Part shown: piece by piece, positions 45,559 through 54,240 of the stretch | Numbering within the stretch: the stretch's first letter is position 1 | How the letters are laid out: every line of letters starts with the position of its first letter | Source of the DNA: Sphingomonas faeni | GTDB lineage: Bacteria > Pseudomonadota > Alphaproteobacteria > Sphingomonadales > Sphingomonadaceae | Assembly (NCBI RefSeq): GCF_003053745.1 | Contig: NZ_QAYE01000006.1 | Location: forward strand, 124,001 to 188,000 | Direction: 5' to 3' | Length of the DNA stretch: 64,000 bases | The notes under the pieces: generated by a model | What the model saw: the letters and a program-made list of their open reading frames with translations, nothing else | What the model was told of the DNA's origin: nothing | Databases searched by the model: none | Made by a program: the position numbers and the translations under genes

Positions 45559-47100
45559 TCAACTCTGCCACCCCCCGCCGAGCGCTTTGAAGACGTCGAC
45601 CTGGCGATCGACCAGCAGTGCATCGGACGCGGCGAGGTTGGCCTGCGCGGTGGTCAGCGCCGCTTGCGCGGTCAGGAGCGAGAGGAAATCGGTGCGGCCG
45701 AAGCGGTATAGCGTGCCGGCTTGGTCTGCTGCGCGTGCGGCGCTGGACTGCGCGCGGCGGAGCGCTGCGTTGCGGTCGCCTTCTCGCGCATAGGCGGAGA
45801 GCGCGGTCTCGGTCTGGCGAAGTGCTTCGAGCGTGGTGGAATCGAACTGCGCGAGCGCCTGGTCCGCGGTGGCGCCGGCCTGGGAGATCTGCGCGCGGAT
45901 TACCGGGCGGTTGGGGAAGCTCCAGCTGATCAACGGTCCGAGCCCGAGATGGAACGCGTTGGTCGAGCCCAGTGAAGAGACCGGCCCGGTGAACCCGGCC
46001 GAGCCACCGAGGCTGACTTGCGGATAGAGGTTGGCGGTCGCTACGCCGATCCGTGCGGTCGCGGCGGCGAGCGTACGTTCGGCGGCGCGGATATCGGGGC
46101 GGCGGAGGATCAGCGCGCTGCCGTCGCCGATCGGCAGCGGTCGGGTAAGTGCGGGCGGCTTGGCGCAGGTCGCGACGTCCTTGGGATAGTCGGCGGGTGC
46201 GCGGCCCATCAGCGTGGCGAGGCGGTAGAGCGCGGTGGTGCGCGTCGCGATCTGTGCAGGGATCAGCGCTTCGCTCTGGTCGACCGCGGTCCGCGCGCGC
46301 GTCACGTCGAATGCGGTGCCGCGACCGCCGCGTTGCAGGCGTTGCGTGACGTTGAGCGTCTGGCGTTGCAGCGCGAGGATGCGGTTGTTCGCGGCCAGCA
46401 CCGAGTTCGCGGTGCAGGCGGTGGCGTAGCTCCGCGCGGTCTCCGCCGCGACGGTCACGCGGACATTGTCGCGCGCGGCGGCGACCGCCTCGGCATCGCC
46501 TTGTGCGGCCTCGATCGCGCGGCGGATGCGGCCGGACAGGTCGAGTGGATAGGCTAGCGTGATGCCGAGGTTGTAGTCGAGCGTGCCGGGCAGGCTGCCG
46601 CCGGTCGTGTAGGGGCGGTCCAGCGAGGTGCCGCCGCCGAGCGCGGTCGACAACGTGCGACCAGCCGCGACTTCGGCGACGACTGCATCGGCGCGGCGGA
46701 GGTTGGCGTCGGCGGCGCGGAGATCGGTGTTGGCGGCGAGCGCTTCGGTGACGAAGCCGTCGAGGCGGGGGTCGCCGTAGAGTTGCCACCAATGGTCGGG
46801 GAGCGGGGCGTTGGCTAACGCCTTCTCGTTGCCGCTGTCGAATGCGCCCTGGGCGGAGGGACGGTTGACGACGGCGGATTCGGGGAGGGCGTAGTTTGGG
46901 CCGGCGGTGGTGCAGGCCGCGAGTGCGAGGGCGAGGATACTCGCGGCGATACCGCGGCGACCTTTACGCTCGCGTTGCCCAACTCCGTCATCCTGACGAA
47001 AGTCAGGACCCAGAGCCACGCAGGACATCGCTTGTAAGCCTGGGTCCTGACTTTCGTCAGGATGACGGCGAGGGGCGGGGCGGATGGAGGTGACCATCAT
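45559..47100 (-). CDS. Outer-membrane efflux factor (NodT-type) with repeat-derived N-terminal insert
   Basis: 513 aa from ATG 47100, which overlaps the upstream membrane-fusion gene stop (ATGA). TolC/NodT fold: DHWWQLYGDPRLDGFVTEAL, two halves with RRPDIRAAERTLAAATARIG in the second, and a lipobox LALAAC. With this start the lipidation Cys is residue 63, not about 20, because a 84-bp palindromic repeat (46985-47068) lies within the coding frame at residues 12-39. No in-frame ATG lies between the repeat and the signal; one ATG is inside the repeat loop (residue 25). Confidence 0.85.
   Translation of the reverse strand: MMVTSIRPAPRRHPDESQDPGLQAMSCVALGPDFRQDDGVGQRERKGRRGIAASILALALAACTTAGPNYALPESAVVNRPSAQGAFDSGNEKALANAPLPDHWWQLYGDPRLDGFVTEALAANTDLRAADANLRRADAVVAEVAAGRTLSTALGGGTSLDRPYTTGGSLPGTLDYNLGITLAYPLDLSGRIRRAIEAAQGDAEAVAAARDNVRVTVAAETARSYATACTANSVLAANNRILALQRQTLNVTQRLQRGGRGTAFDVTRARTAVDQSEALIPAQIATRTTALYRLATLMGRAPADYPKDVATCAKPPALTRPLPIGDGSALILRRPDIRAAERTLAAATARIGVATANLYPQVSLGGSAGFTGPVSSLGSTNAFHLGLGPLISWSFPNRPVIRAQISQAGATADQALAQFDSTTLEALRQTETALSAYAREGDRNAALRRAQSSAARAADQAGTLYRFGRTDFLSLLTAQAALTTAQANLAASDALLVDRQVDVFKALGGGWQS
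46985..47068. repeat. Perfect 29-bp inverted repeat inside a coding region
   Basis: Arms ccgtcatcctgacgaaagtc + aggacccag (46985-47013) and their exact complement (47040-47068) enclose 26 bases. The length is a multiple of three (84), so the frame of the outer-membrane factor is kept. On the minus strand it encodes a RHPDESQDPG-type peptide, well known as a by-product of translating such repeats. Confidence 0.95.
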
Positions 47101-47999
47101 GCCGTCGTCCCCGGTGCGACGCGCGGCTGGACCGTCACCGTCGCCGTGCGGCCGACGATCAGTTGCGTCCCCTTCGGCACCTGCGTCAGCTTCACCCGCA
47201 CCGGAATACGCTGGGCAAGTCGCACCCAGTTGAAGGTCGGGTTCACGTTGGGCAGCAGGTTCGTCGTGTTGGTCCGCTCGCTGTCGTTGATCCCAGCCGC
47301 AATGCTGTCGACGCGGCCGTGGAGCGCCTGCGGCTCGCCCATCAGGTGGACGACCACCGGATCGCCGACCCGGATGCTGCCCAGCTTGGTCTCCTCGAAA
47401 TAGCCTTCGACGCGGAGCGAGTCGGTGTCGACCAGCGCCATCGCCTGCGCGCCCGTCGCGATATAGTCGCCGGGGTGGAGGTCGAGGTTGGTGACGATCC
47501 CGTGCACCGTCGCGCGCACCGTCGTTCGTGCGAGGTTCAGCGCCGCGGTCGACCGCGCGCTCTGCGCCTGCGCCAGCGCCGCCGATGCTGTGGCAACGCG
47601 CGCGACGTTCTGCTCGTGCGTTTCCTTCGCTACCAGATCGCCGAGCGCCAGGTCGCGCTGTGCCTCGCGGCGGGCCTGCAACAGCGTCGCGCGGGCGCTC
47701 GCGATCGACGCGTCGGACTGCGCCAGTGTCAACTGGAAGCGCGGGCGATCGACCACGAACAGCACGTCGCCAGGCTTCACCGCCTGGTTGTCGTGCACCG
47801 CGACCTGGGTGACGAGGCCGGCGACGTCGGGCGTCACGCGAACGATATCGGCGCGGATATGCCCGTCGCGCGTCCACGGATCGGTCTCGTACCGCTTCCA
47901 CAGCCACAGCGCGACCAGCACCGCTAGCGCGACGATGATCAGCGTGACGGCCGAGCGACCCAGCGGGGCGAACAGCGACTTGAGGCGGGAAGAGGTCAT
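47097..47999 (-). CDS. Membrane fusion (HlyD/AaeA) protein
   Basis: 300 aa. One N-terminal membrane helix (residues 17-34), then a biotinyl-lipoyl-like half (DIVRVTPDVAGLVTQVAVHD), a helical hairpin of about 80 residues, the second lipoyl half (ATVHGIVTNLDLHPGDYIA) and a beta-barrel part. It fits the AaeA/EmrA group that bridges inner pump and outer channel. It overlaps the DUF1656 gene upstream and the outer-membrane factor gene downstream by four bases each. Confidence 0.93.
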   Translation of the reverse strand: MTSSRLKSLFAPLGRSAVTLIIVALAVLVALWLWKRYETDPWTRDGHIRADIVRVTPDVAGLVTQVAVHDNQAVKPGDVLFVVDRPRFQLTLAQSDASIASARATLLQARREAQRDLALGDLVAKETHEQNVARVATASAALAQAQSARSTAALNLARTTVRATVHGIVTNLDLHPGDYIATGAQAMALVDTDSLRVEGYFEETKLGSIRVGDPVVVHLMGEPQALHGRVDSIAAGINDSERTNTTNLLPNVNPTFNWVRLAQRIPVRVKLTQVPKGTQLIVGRTATVTVQPRVAPGTTA

Positions 48000-48202
48000 G
48001 CGGAAGGTCCGGTCAGCAGGGCGAGCAGCCCGAGGATGAGGATGAACAGCGCGAGGTCGACGAGCGGTCGATACGTCACCACGCGGTAGGCGCCCGCGAA
48101 CGCGAGCAACCGCGTGGCGATGCCGGTCAGGATGACGGCGGCGACCGCGAGTAGCAGGATGCTCGGCAGATAGACGCCGCCAATCGAGATTTCGCCGGTC
48201 AT
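47996..48202 (-). CDS. AaeX-like DUF1656 membrane protein
   Basis: 68 aa. N-terminal EISIGGVYLPSILLLAVAAV is the DUF1656 signature, and a second helix (LVDLALFILILGLLALLTG) follows. It overlaps both neighbours by four bases. In E. coli the homologue AaeX sits between regulator and aaeAB; its role is not known. Confidence 0.9.
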   Translation of the reverse strand: MTGEISIGGVYLPSILLLAVAAVILTGIATRLLAFAGAYRVVTYRPLVDLALFILILGLLALLTGPSA

Positions 48203-50241
48203 GCCGGTGCTCCGTAGGCTGGCGCTTGTGGGAACAGGTTGCGACGGAGCGAGGTCAGCGCGAGCACGCCGGTGCGGTGGCGATCGGGCGTGCTGGTCGC
48301 GAAACCGGTCATCGCGGCGTCGATTCCGGCGAGCAGGTCGGGTTCGGGTGGCGCGGGCTCATCCGGACGTAACGCACGGTAATGCGCGCCGATACCACGA
48401 AGGACCGGCGTGATCACCGCGGCCTCGTCGGGGGAGCCATCGATCCGCAACTGCTTGAGTTCGCCGACCGCGACGCCGACACGCAGGTCGGTCAACGCGT
48501 CGAGCAGCGGCTTGCCTGGATCCTCGCCCTGCAACGCAAGGCGCGGCGCGAGCAGGCCGATGCGGTCCAGCATCCGCGCGATCCAGCCCGCGGCGTCGGG
48601 GCGGCTCATCGAGTCGCTGCGCGCCGCCAGTTCGCGCCAGCCTGCGCGGATCAATCGCCGCGCGCTGGTATCCGCACCGATCGTCTGGAACAGGCCGACC
48701 GTGACGACCGCGAACAACGTGCCGATCAACTGCGCGATGCCGCCGTTGAGGAACGCGTCGAAACTGCCGCCGAACCGATCGTTGAGGCCGACCGTGTTCA
48801 GCGCTCCGAGCAACCCGCCGAGCGTCATTAGCAAGGTCGCCGGACGGGCCAGGAACATCCCTCCGATCAGCATCGGCGGTGCGAGCACGGCGGCAAGCGT
48901 CACGAAATCGGTCACGCGCGGCAGGATGGCGAAGGCGTAGAGGGCGGATATGACCAGCCCGATGATCGTGCCGTAGAAGAACGCCAGGATCGATGGTGCG
49001 GGGTCGTCGCTGTTGCCGAAGAGCGCGCAGCACACGCCCGCGATCAGCACCGCGCCCGCCCCGTCCGCCCAGCCGGTGCCGATCCAGAAGACGCAGCCGA
49101 GCAGGATGGTCGCGACGGTGCCGGCGGCGGCGCGGAGTGCGATACCCCGGTCGCGGTGCAGCGGTCGCTTGGCGATCCGGGCGAGCAGCCGTGCGACCGC
49201 GGGCGTGACCGGCGCGCGCGATGGCGATCGCATCTGGTCGCGCAGGTCGCGCGCGTTGCGGTGCGCGTCGACCAGTTCGCCGAGCCGCGCGAGGAGGCTG
49301 AGCCGCAAAGCATCGCGCCAGATGAGCGTGTCGCCCACCACCGGCTCGAGGACACGCGCCCGTTCGATCAAGGCATCTGCGGTCGGGCCTCGCTCCGCCA
49401 CGGGCGGCGGATCGCGCAACCATTCGCGGACGTCCTCGATCAGCGCGAGCGCTTTGGGGCGGGGCGCATCGGCGCCGCGCTTCAGCTCGACGATCCGGTC
49501 GTCGACCGCGCTCGCCAGGGGCAGAAGCATCGACAACTCCGCCTGCAACGCACGCAGCGTCCGCGTGCGGGGAAGCAGGCGTGCAGTGTCGAACGGCAGG
49601 TGGATGGACAGCTGGTGAAGCTCGTTGATGTCGAGCGCCAGCCGCCGGCGATCGCGGTCGAGTGCGGCATCGGATGCTCCCGCCAGCGAATCCCGCGACC
49701 AGCGCTCGGCATCGGCCAGGATCGCGTCGATCCGCGCGAGCAGAGTCGCGGTAACGGTCTGTGGGAAGACGAAGCCGTGGATCAGGCTCCCGCAGAGAAT
49801 GCCGATCGTGATCTCCTGCACGCGCAAGGCGGCGATCGTGAACACCGCACCCGGTGTCGTGACCGACGGAAATCCGATGATGCTGGCCGTATAGCCTGCG
49901 AGCAGGAACAGGTACGCGCGCGGCGTCCGATCGAGCAGCGAGATGTACAGGCACAGCCCGAGCCACAGCGCGAGGCCGAGCGAGAGAAGCTCGGGCGCGT
50001 TGACCAGGTTCGGCACCAGCACCACCGCGGCCGCCGCGCCGAGCACCGTGCCGGCGACGCGGAATACCGCCTTCGACAGCACCGCGCCTGCCAGCGGCTG
50101 CGCGACGATGTACGACGTCGTCACCGCCCAATAAGGACGCGTCAGACCGATCCTGAGCGCGATGTAATAGGCCAGGAACGCCGCGATCAGGCATTTGACC
50201 GAGAAGAGCGCTTCCTTTCCGCCGAACCGAGTGAGGTTCAT
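48199..50241 (-). CDS. FUSC-family transporter (AaeB-like)
   Basis: 680-aa inner-membrane protein. Two sets of six helices (about residues 12-165 and 365-520) flank and precede cytoplasmic parts, as in AaeB, the p-hydroxybenzoic acid efflux pump. FUSC signature RIGLTRPYWAVTTSYIVAQP at the N-terminus and GWADGAGAVLIAGVCCALFG in the second half. Substrates are likely aromatic acids. It comes right after the marR gene (10-base gap) and overlaps aaeX. Confidence 0.92.
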   Translation of the reverse strand: MNLTRFGGKEALFSVKCLIAAFLAYYIALRIGLTRPYWAVTTSYIVAQPLAGAVLSKAVFRVAGTVLGAAAAVVLVPNLVNAPELLSLGLALWLGLCLYISLLDRTPRAYLFLLAGYTASIIGFPSVTTPGAVFTIAALRVQEITIGILCGSLIHGFVFPQTVTATLLARIDAILADAERWSRDSLAGASDAALDRDRRRLALDINELHQLSIHLPFDTARLLPRTRTLRALQAELSMLLPLASAVDDRIVELKRGADAPRPKALALIEDVREWLRDPPPVAERGPTADALIERARVLEPVVGDTLIWRDALRLSLLARLGELVDAHRNARDLRDQMRSPSRAPVTPAVARLLARIAKRPLHRDRGIALRAAAGTVATILLGCVFWIGTGWADGAGAVLIAGVCCALFGNSDDPAPSILAFFYGTIIGLVISALYAFAILPRVTDFVTLAAVLAPPMLIGGMFLARPATLLMTLGGLLGALNTVGLNDRFGGSFDAFLNGGIAQLIGTLFAVVTVGLFQTIGADTSARRLIRAGWRELAARSDSMSRPDAAGWIARMLDRIGLLAPRLALQGEDPGKPLLDALTDLRVGVAVGELKQLRIDGSPDEAAVITPVLRGIGAHYRALRPDEPAPPEPDLLAGIDAAMTGFATSTPDRHRTGVLALTSLRRNLFPQAPAYGAPA

Positions 50242-50251
50242 CGTGCCGGGC

Positions 50252-50704
50252 TCATCGGGCGTGATCCGCGGTGAACCGTGCCCCGAGCCGCTCCGCGACG
50301 TGCAACGCGGTGGCGAGATCGTGGTCGGACACGTCGTCGAGCATCCCCGCGCGCAGGCTGGCGAACTTCGCCTCGATCGTGGTGACGAGCGCGCGGCCGT
50401 GATCGGTCAGGCGAATACGGCTGACGCGTGCGTCGGCGGGGTCGCGGCGACGCTCGACGAGGTTGGCAGCCGACATTTGGTCGATCGAGCGGACCAGCGA
50501 CGCCTGCGTCACGTCGAGTTGCTGCGCGAGGTCGGTTTGGCGCACGTCGTCGCCGAGCCTCCCGACCTGGACGAGCGCCCAGCCGGTCGACGCCGACACG
50601 TTCATGTCACGCAACGCCCGATCTGCTGCCCGCCGCCACATCCTTGCGAGCGGCAGAAGGGTGCGAGCGTAGGACGACTCGAGAATGGCACGGGGGGAAG
50701 TCAT
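50252..50704 (-). CDS. MarR-family repressor of the efflux operon
   Basis: 150 aa. MarR order: N-terminal dimer helices (LESSYARTLLPLARMWRRAA), winged helix with TDLAQQLDVTQASLVRSIDQ and the wing RRRDPADARVSRIRLTDHG, C-terminal dimer helix. It is probably released by an aromatic compound. It is first in the operon with the AaeB, AaeX, AaeA, outer-membrane factor and MFS genes. A palindrome covers its start codon. No ribosome binding site is visible before ATG 50704, so translation could be leaderless. Confidence 0.9.
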   Translation of the reverse strand: MTSPRAILESSYARTLLPLARMWRRAADRALRDMNVSASTGWALVQVGRLGDDVRQTDLAQQLDVTQASLVRSIDQMSAANLVERRRDPADARVSRIRLTDHGRALVTTIEAKFASLRAGMLDDVSDHDLATALHVAERLGARFTADHAR

Positions 50705-50723
50705 TAGCGTGCTAAGTAATGAC
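50700..50723 (-). promoter_or_regulatory. Palindrome over the marR start codon (candidate operator)
   Basis: GTCATTA, ten bases, TAATGAC form outer 7-bp arms; inside them TTAGC-GT-GCTAA (50704-50715) is a perfect inner palindrome. MarR proteins often bind TTAG-x-CTAA-like sites. Autorepression at this position is likely. Confidence 0.6.
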
Positions 50724-50792
50724 GATTGCGTGTGCTGCAATGCGGAATCGGTTTGTGACGAAAATGTTAGGAATGGGTGCCGCTAATTGGTC

Positions 50793-50871
50793 GTTTTCCC
50801 GCGAAAGCGGGAACCCAGGAACCAAGCAGCGTTGCGCTCGTGGTCCTGGGCCCCCGCGTTCGCGAGGGAAC
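50793..50871. repeat. Palindromic repeat, R1 subfamily with conserved centre
   Basis: Arms ttttcccgcgaaagcgggaa and ccccgcgttcgcgagggaa enclose ggaaccaagcagcgttgcgc...gtggtcctggg, the same centre as at 13760. It lies between the divergent start of marR and the end of modE. Confidence 0.8.
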
Positions 50872-50882
50872 AGAAGGAGAGC

Positions 50883-51680
50883 CTACTCCACCGCCAAAAT
50901 CACATGGCTTGCCTTGATTAACGCCAGTGCGCGGGTGCCGATCTGTAGGTCGAGCGCCTCCGCACTTTCCTTGGTCAACGTTGCGGTCAGCGTCTTGCCG
51001 AGCGTCAGTTCGAGCGTCACTTCGCTGGAGATTCCGCCGTCCTCGCGCGCGATCACTGTCCCCGCCAGCGTGTTGCGGGCCGATGTCCGCAGACTCTCGT
51101 CACCGCGCGCGAGGATGACGAAGCTCGACTTGATGAGCGCGAGCGCGGTCGCGCCCGGCACCAGTCCCAGATCCTCGGCACTGCCGCGCGTGATCGTCGC
51201 GACGATCTCGACGCCGTCCGCCACCGCCAGCGTCACCTCGGCATCGATCGTCCCCGGAGTCACCCGCGACACGGTGCCGCGCAACACGTTGCGTGCGCTC
51301 GTCTTCATTCCGATTCCCCATAGCAAAGGTTTCAGCGACAGCCCGTTCGACACGCTCGCCTCGATCCGTGCCATCGCGCTGGCGAGTTCGGCCTCGGCGA
51401 CCGCATAACCGTCGAGCACCGCGACGCCCGCCTCGGTGATCGGGCTCGCGCCACCGTCCTTGCCGCCCGCCGCGGGGAGCACGAGCGGGCGGTCGAACAG
51501 ATTGTTCATCACCTGTACCGCGTCCCACGCCGCCTTGTAGCTGAGCCCGACGACCTTGGCGGCGCTGGTGATCGAGCCACCGTCGCGGATCGCGCGGAGC
51601 AGCGCGATCCGGTCGGCGCCGACGCGGCCGGTCTGGTCCTTGGCGAGCAGGATCGTGGCGTGGAGGGCGGGGTCCGTCAT
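50883..51680 (-). CDS. modE: ModE-type molybdate-responsive regulator
   Basis: 265 aa, the full ModE layout. N-terminal winged helix (residues 20-110: RIALLRAIRDGGSITSAAKV, GLSYKAAWDAVQVMNNLF), then two TOBE/Mop molybdate-binding domains (about 125-190 and 195-262: ARNVLRGTVSRVTPGTIDAE, TLAVADGVEIVATITRGSA; ARNTLAGTVIAREDGGISSE). ModE dimers with molybdate repress target promoters. It lies 14 bases downstream of a TonB-dependent receptor gene and shares its promoter; modABC is not in the window. Confidence 0.93.
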   Translation of the reverse strand: MTDPALHATILLAKDQTGRVGADRIALLRAIRDGGSITSAAKVVGLSYKAAWDAVQVMNNLFDRPLVLPAAGGKDGGASPITEAGVAVLDGYAVAEAELASAMARIEASVSNGLSLKPLLWGIGMKTSARNVLRGTVSRVTPGTIDAEVTLAVADGVEIVATITRGSAEDLGLVPGATALALIKSSFVILARGDESLRTSARNTLAGTVIAREDGGISSEVTLELTLGKTLTATLTKESAEALDLQIGTRALALIKASHVILAVE

Positions 51681-51693
51681 CCTCGCCTCATAC

Positions 51694-54144
51694 TCACTGC
51701 TTGATGCGGAACGTAAGCCCGATCGTGTGCGGGTCGCTCGGCGTGGCGAGGATCAGGCCGGAATTGCCCGCCTGGATCGTCACGTTCTGGATGTAGTCCT
51801 TGTTCAGCAGGTTGCGCGAGAACACGGCGAGTTCCCAGCCCTCCTTCGAGCGGAAGCCGATGCTGCCGTTGACGATCGTATAGCCTTCGATCACCGTGAA
51901 CGCCGAACCCGAGGGATCGCCGAACTGCCGCGTGCGGGTGTTCGAGTCGATATGGACGAAACCGCTGCCGATGTCGGCGATCGGCTGGTTGTAGTCCGCG
52001 CCGAGCGTGTACGACCAGCGGGGCAGGCTCGACAGGCGCTGGCCGCTGAGATCGCAGAACGCCGCGGTGTTGAAGATCCGCTCGATCGGGCAGGGGGCCG
52101 CCGGGTAGGAATTGAACTTGCCGTCGGCGTAGGCGACGCTGCCGCGCAGCGACAGGTTGCGCGTGACGAGCGCGGTCGCGTCCGCCTCGAACCCGCGGAC
52201 GGTGACCTTCGGGATGTTGGCGAGGTAGGTGCGGAGCGCGGCGGCGGCGCGCGTGTCGGTGACGTTCGCCTGGAAATCGGTGACGCGCGTGTAATAGCCG
52301 TCGACGTTGAAGATCAGGCGATTGTCGAACAGCTGCGTCTTGAGGCCGATCTCGTAGGCGGTGTTCATCTCCGGGCGGACGACTGCGGTGCCGATCGCCG
52401 GCTGGTTCTGGTCGTTGAGCGGCAGGCCGGACATGTTGATCCCGCCCGACTTCTCGCCACGCGCGTAGCTGGCATAGGCTAGGACGTTATCGGTCGCCTG
52501 ATACGCGATGTTGGCGCGCCCAGTCAGAGCGCCGTCCTTGTCGCTGGCGGCGTAGTTCTGGCCGCGCAGGATCGACAGCTTGGCCACATTGAGCGCCGCG
52601 TTCGTCGTCTGCAAGCCGCCGAAGGTGAAGGTGTCGTACGTCCCCTCCTTCTCTTCATAGGTGTAGCGCAGGCCTCCGGTCAGGGTGAGGCGATCGACCG
52701 GCTTCCAGTTCACTTCGCCGAACGCGGCATAGCTGTCCGAGCGGAAATCGGTGCGGCCGTCGGTGCCGTAGCCGTCGAGCAGGTTGCTCGGGACGGCGGT
52801 TGCAGCGGCGCCGGTGCCCGTTGTCGTGCCGATCAGGTAGCGGGCGGCGGCGGGGCCGTAGATCGAAATCGGGCGGCCGATAACGCGCTGGCGGAAGAAA
52901 TACAGGCCGCCGACGTAGCTCAGTTTGTGGTCGCCGTTCGAGGCGAGGCGGAGTTCCTGGCTGTACTGGTCCTGGCGCGAGGGGATGTGCTGTTCGATCT
53001 GGATCGGGATGCTGGTGTAGTCGCGGTCGTTCGCCGCGTCCCAGTTCCAGAAGCGCCACGCGCTGATCGAGGTGAGCGTCGCCGCCCCGAGGTTCCAGTC
53101 GGCGATCACGCCGACGCCGCCTTCGTTGGTATCGACGCCGAGCGCCGCGTCGATGTCGGTCTTGCGGTCGTACGGATTGGTGCTGGGCGGTGCGTAGTTG
53201 AACTGCGCGGCGAGGCCGGTCGGGCCGCCGAACTGTCGCGTGGCGGTGCGGAACAGGCGGCCGTCGGTGCCACTGCCGGGCCGGGTCGCGACGTTGTAAT
53301 AGACCTGCGTGCAGCAGTTGCTCTGGAAGTTGGTGAAGTCGGCGCTGGCCTTCACCTGGAACACTTCCGAAGGGCGGAACAGCAATTGCCCGCGGATCGC
53401 CTGGTTGCCGATGGTGTTCTGGTCGCGGCCGGTGACGACGTTGTCGATCACGCCGTCGCGGCGCGTGCTGACCACCGACACGCGACCGGCGAGCGTGTCG
53501 CCGACGATCGGGCCGGAGACGGCACCCTTCACCTGGAGGAAGTTGTAGCTCGCATAGCTGATCTCGGCCTCGCCCTGCGTCGTGAAGGTCGGCGCTCGGG
53601 TCGTGATGTTGATCGCGCCGGCGGTCGAGTTCTTGCCGAACAGCGTGCCCTGCGGCCCGCGCAAGACTTCGACCTGCTCGATGTCGCTGAAGTCGAACGC
53701 GGCGGTGGCGGGGCGCGCGTGATAGACCTGGTCGACATAATAGCCGACGCCGGGTTCGAGCCCGTCATTGGCCTGGCTGACCGCGACGACGCTGCTGCCG
53801 AGCCCGCGGATCGTGAACGCGGTGTTACGCGGATTGGCCGAACTGTAGTTCAACGCAGGTACGAGTTGCGACAGTTGCTGCGTGTTCACGGTGTACGACC
53901 GGTCGAGCAGCGCGCCGCCAACGACGGACAACGAACCGGGGATCTTCTGCGCGTTTTCGGCGCGACGACGGGCGGTGACGATCACCTCCATCGAGGTGTC
54001 GGGGTCGTCGCTCAATTGGGCTGTCGTGTCTTCAGTGCGTGTCTGTTCCGGATTGGCGGCGCTGGTCTGCGCGTCTGCCATCATCGGCAGGCACGTCGTC
54101 GCCAGCAGCACGGCACCCAGCCGCGCTAAATCATGTCCCCGCAT
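51694..54144 (-). CDS. TonB-dependent outer-membrane receptor, predicted molybdenum-regulated
   Basis: 816 aa. Signal peptide (MRGHDLARLGAVLLATTCLP, cleavage near ADAQT), TonB-box region MEVIVTARRRAENAQKIPGS, plug domain with FTIRGLGSSV and VEVLRGPQGTLFGKNSTAGA, and a long beta-barrel ending in IGLTFRIKQ. It belongs to the large catecholate/FepA-like type common in sphingomonads, whose substrate cannot be read from sequence. The ModE-like box in front and modE behind suggest a molybdenum or tungsten complex. Confidence 0.92.
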   Translation of the reverse strand: MRGHDLARLGAVLLATTCLPMMADAQTSAANPEQTRTEDTTAQLSDDPDTSMEVIVTARRRAENAQKIPGSLSVVGGALLDRSYTVNTQQLSQLVPALNYSSANPRNTAFTIRGLGSSVVAVSQANDGLEPGVGYYVDQVYHARPATAAFDFSDIEQVEVLRGPQGTLFGKNSTAGAINITTRAPTFTTQGEAEISYASYNFLQVKGAVSGPIVGDTLAGRVSVVSTRRDGVIDNVVTGRDQNTIGNQAIRGQLLFRPSEVFQVKASADFTNFQSNCCTQVYYNVATRPGSGTDGRLFRTATRQFGGPTGLAAQFNYAPPSTNPYDRKTDIDAALGVDTNEGGVGVIADWNLGAATLTSISAWRFWNWDAANDRDYTSIPIQIEQHIPSRQDQYSQELRLASNGDHKLSYVGGLYFFRQRVIGRPISIYGPAAARYLIGTTTGTGAAATAVPSNLLDGYGTDGRTDFRSDSYAAFGEVNWKPVDRLTLTGGLRYTYEEKEGTYDTFTFGGLQTTNAALNVAKLSILRGQNYAASDKDGALTGRANIAYQATDNVLAYASYARGEKSGGINMSGLPLNDQNQPAIGTAVVRPEMNTAYEIGLKTQLFDNRLIFNVDGYYTRVTDFQANVTDTRAAAALRTYLANIPKVTVRGFEADATALVTRNLSLRGSVAYADGKFNSYPAAPCPIERIFNTAAFCDLSGQRLSSLPRWSYTLGADYNQPIADIGSGFVHIDSNTRTRQFGDPSGSAFTVIEGYTIVNGSIGFRSKEGWELAVFSRNLLNKDYIQNVTIQAGNSGLILATPSDPHTIGLTFRIKQ

Positions 54145-54158
54145 TGTCGTTACCCCTT

Positions 54159-54183
54159 CGTTATATAGTCGAGCTACATAACG
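54159..54183 (-). promoter_or_regulatory. ModE operator-like palindrome upstream of the TonB receptor
   Basis: CGTTATATA, seven bases, TACATAACG: 9-bp arms with one mismatch. It starts 15 bases upstream of the receptor ATG. The pattern CGTTAT...ATAACG with TA-rich inner ends matches the known E. coli ModE operator closely as I remember it. It probably lets molybdate-loaded ModE repress the receptor-modE operon. Confidence 0.75.
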
Positions 54184-54240
54184 AGAAGTTTCGAAACAGA
54201 TAGAGGGCTTTGCGGACGCGCACGCACGCGCAACCGCATA

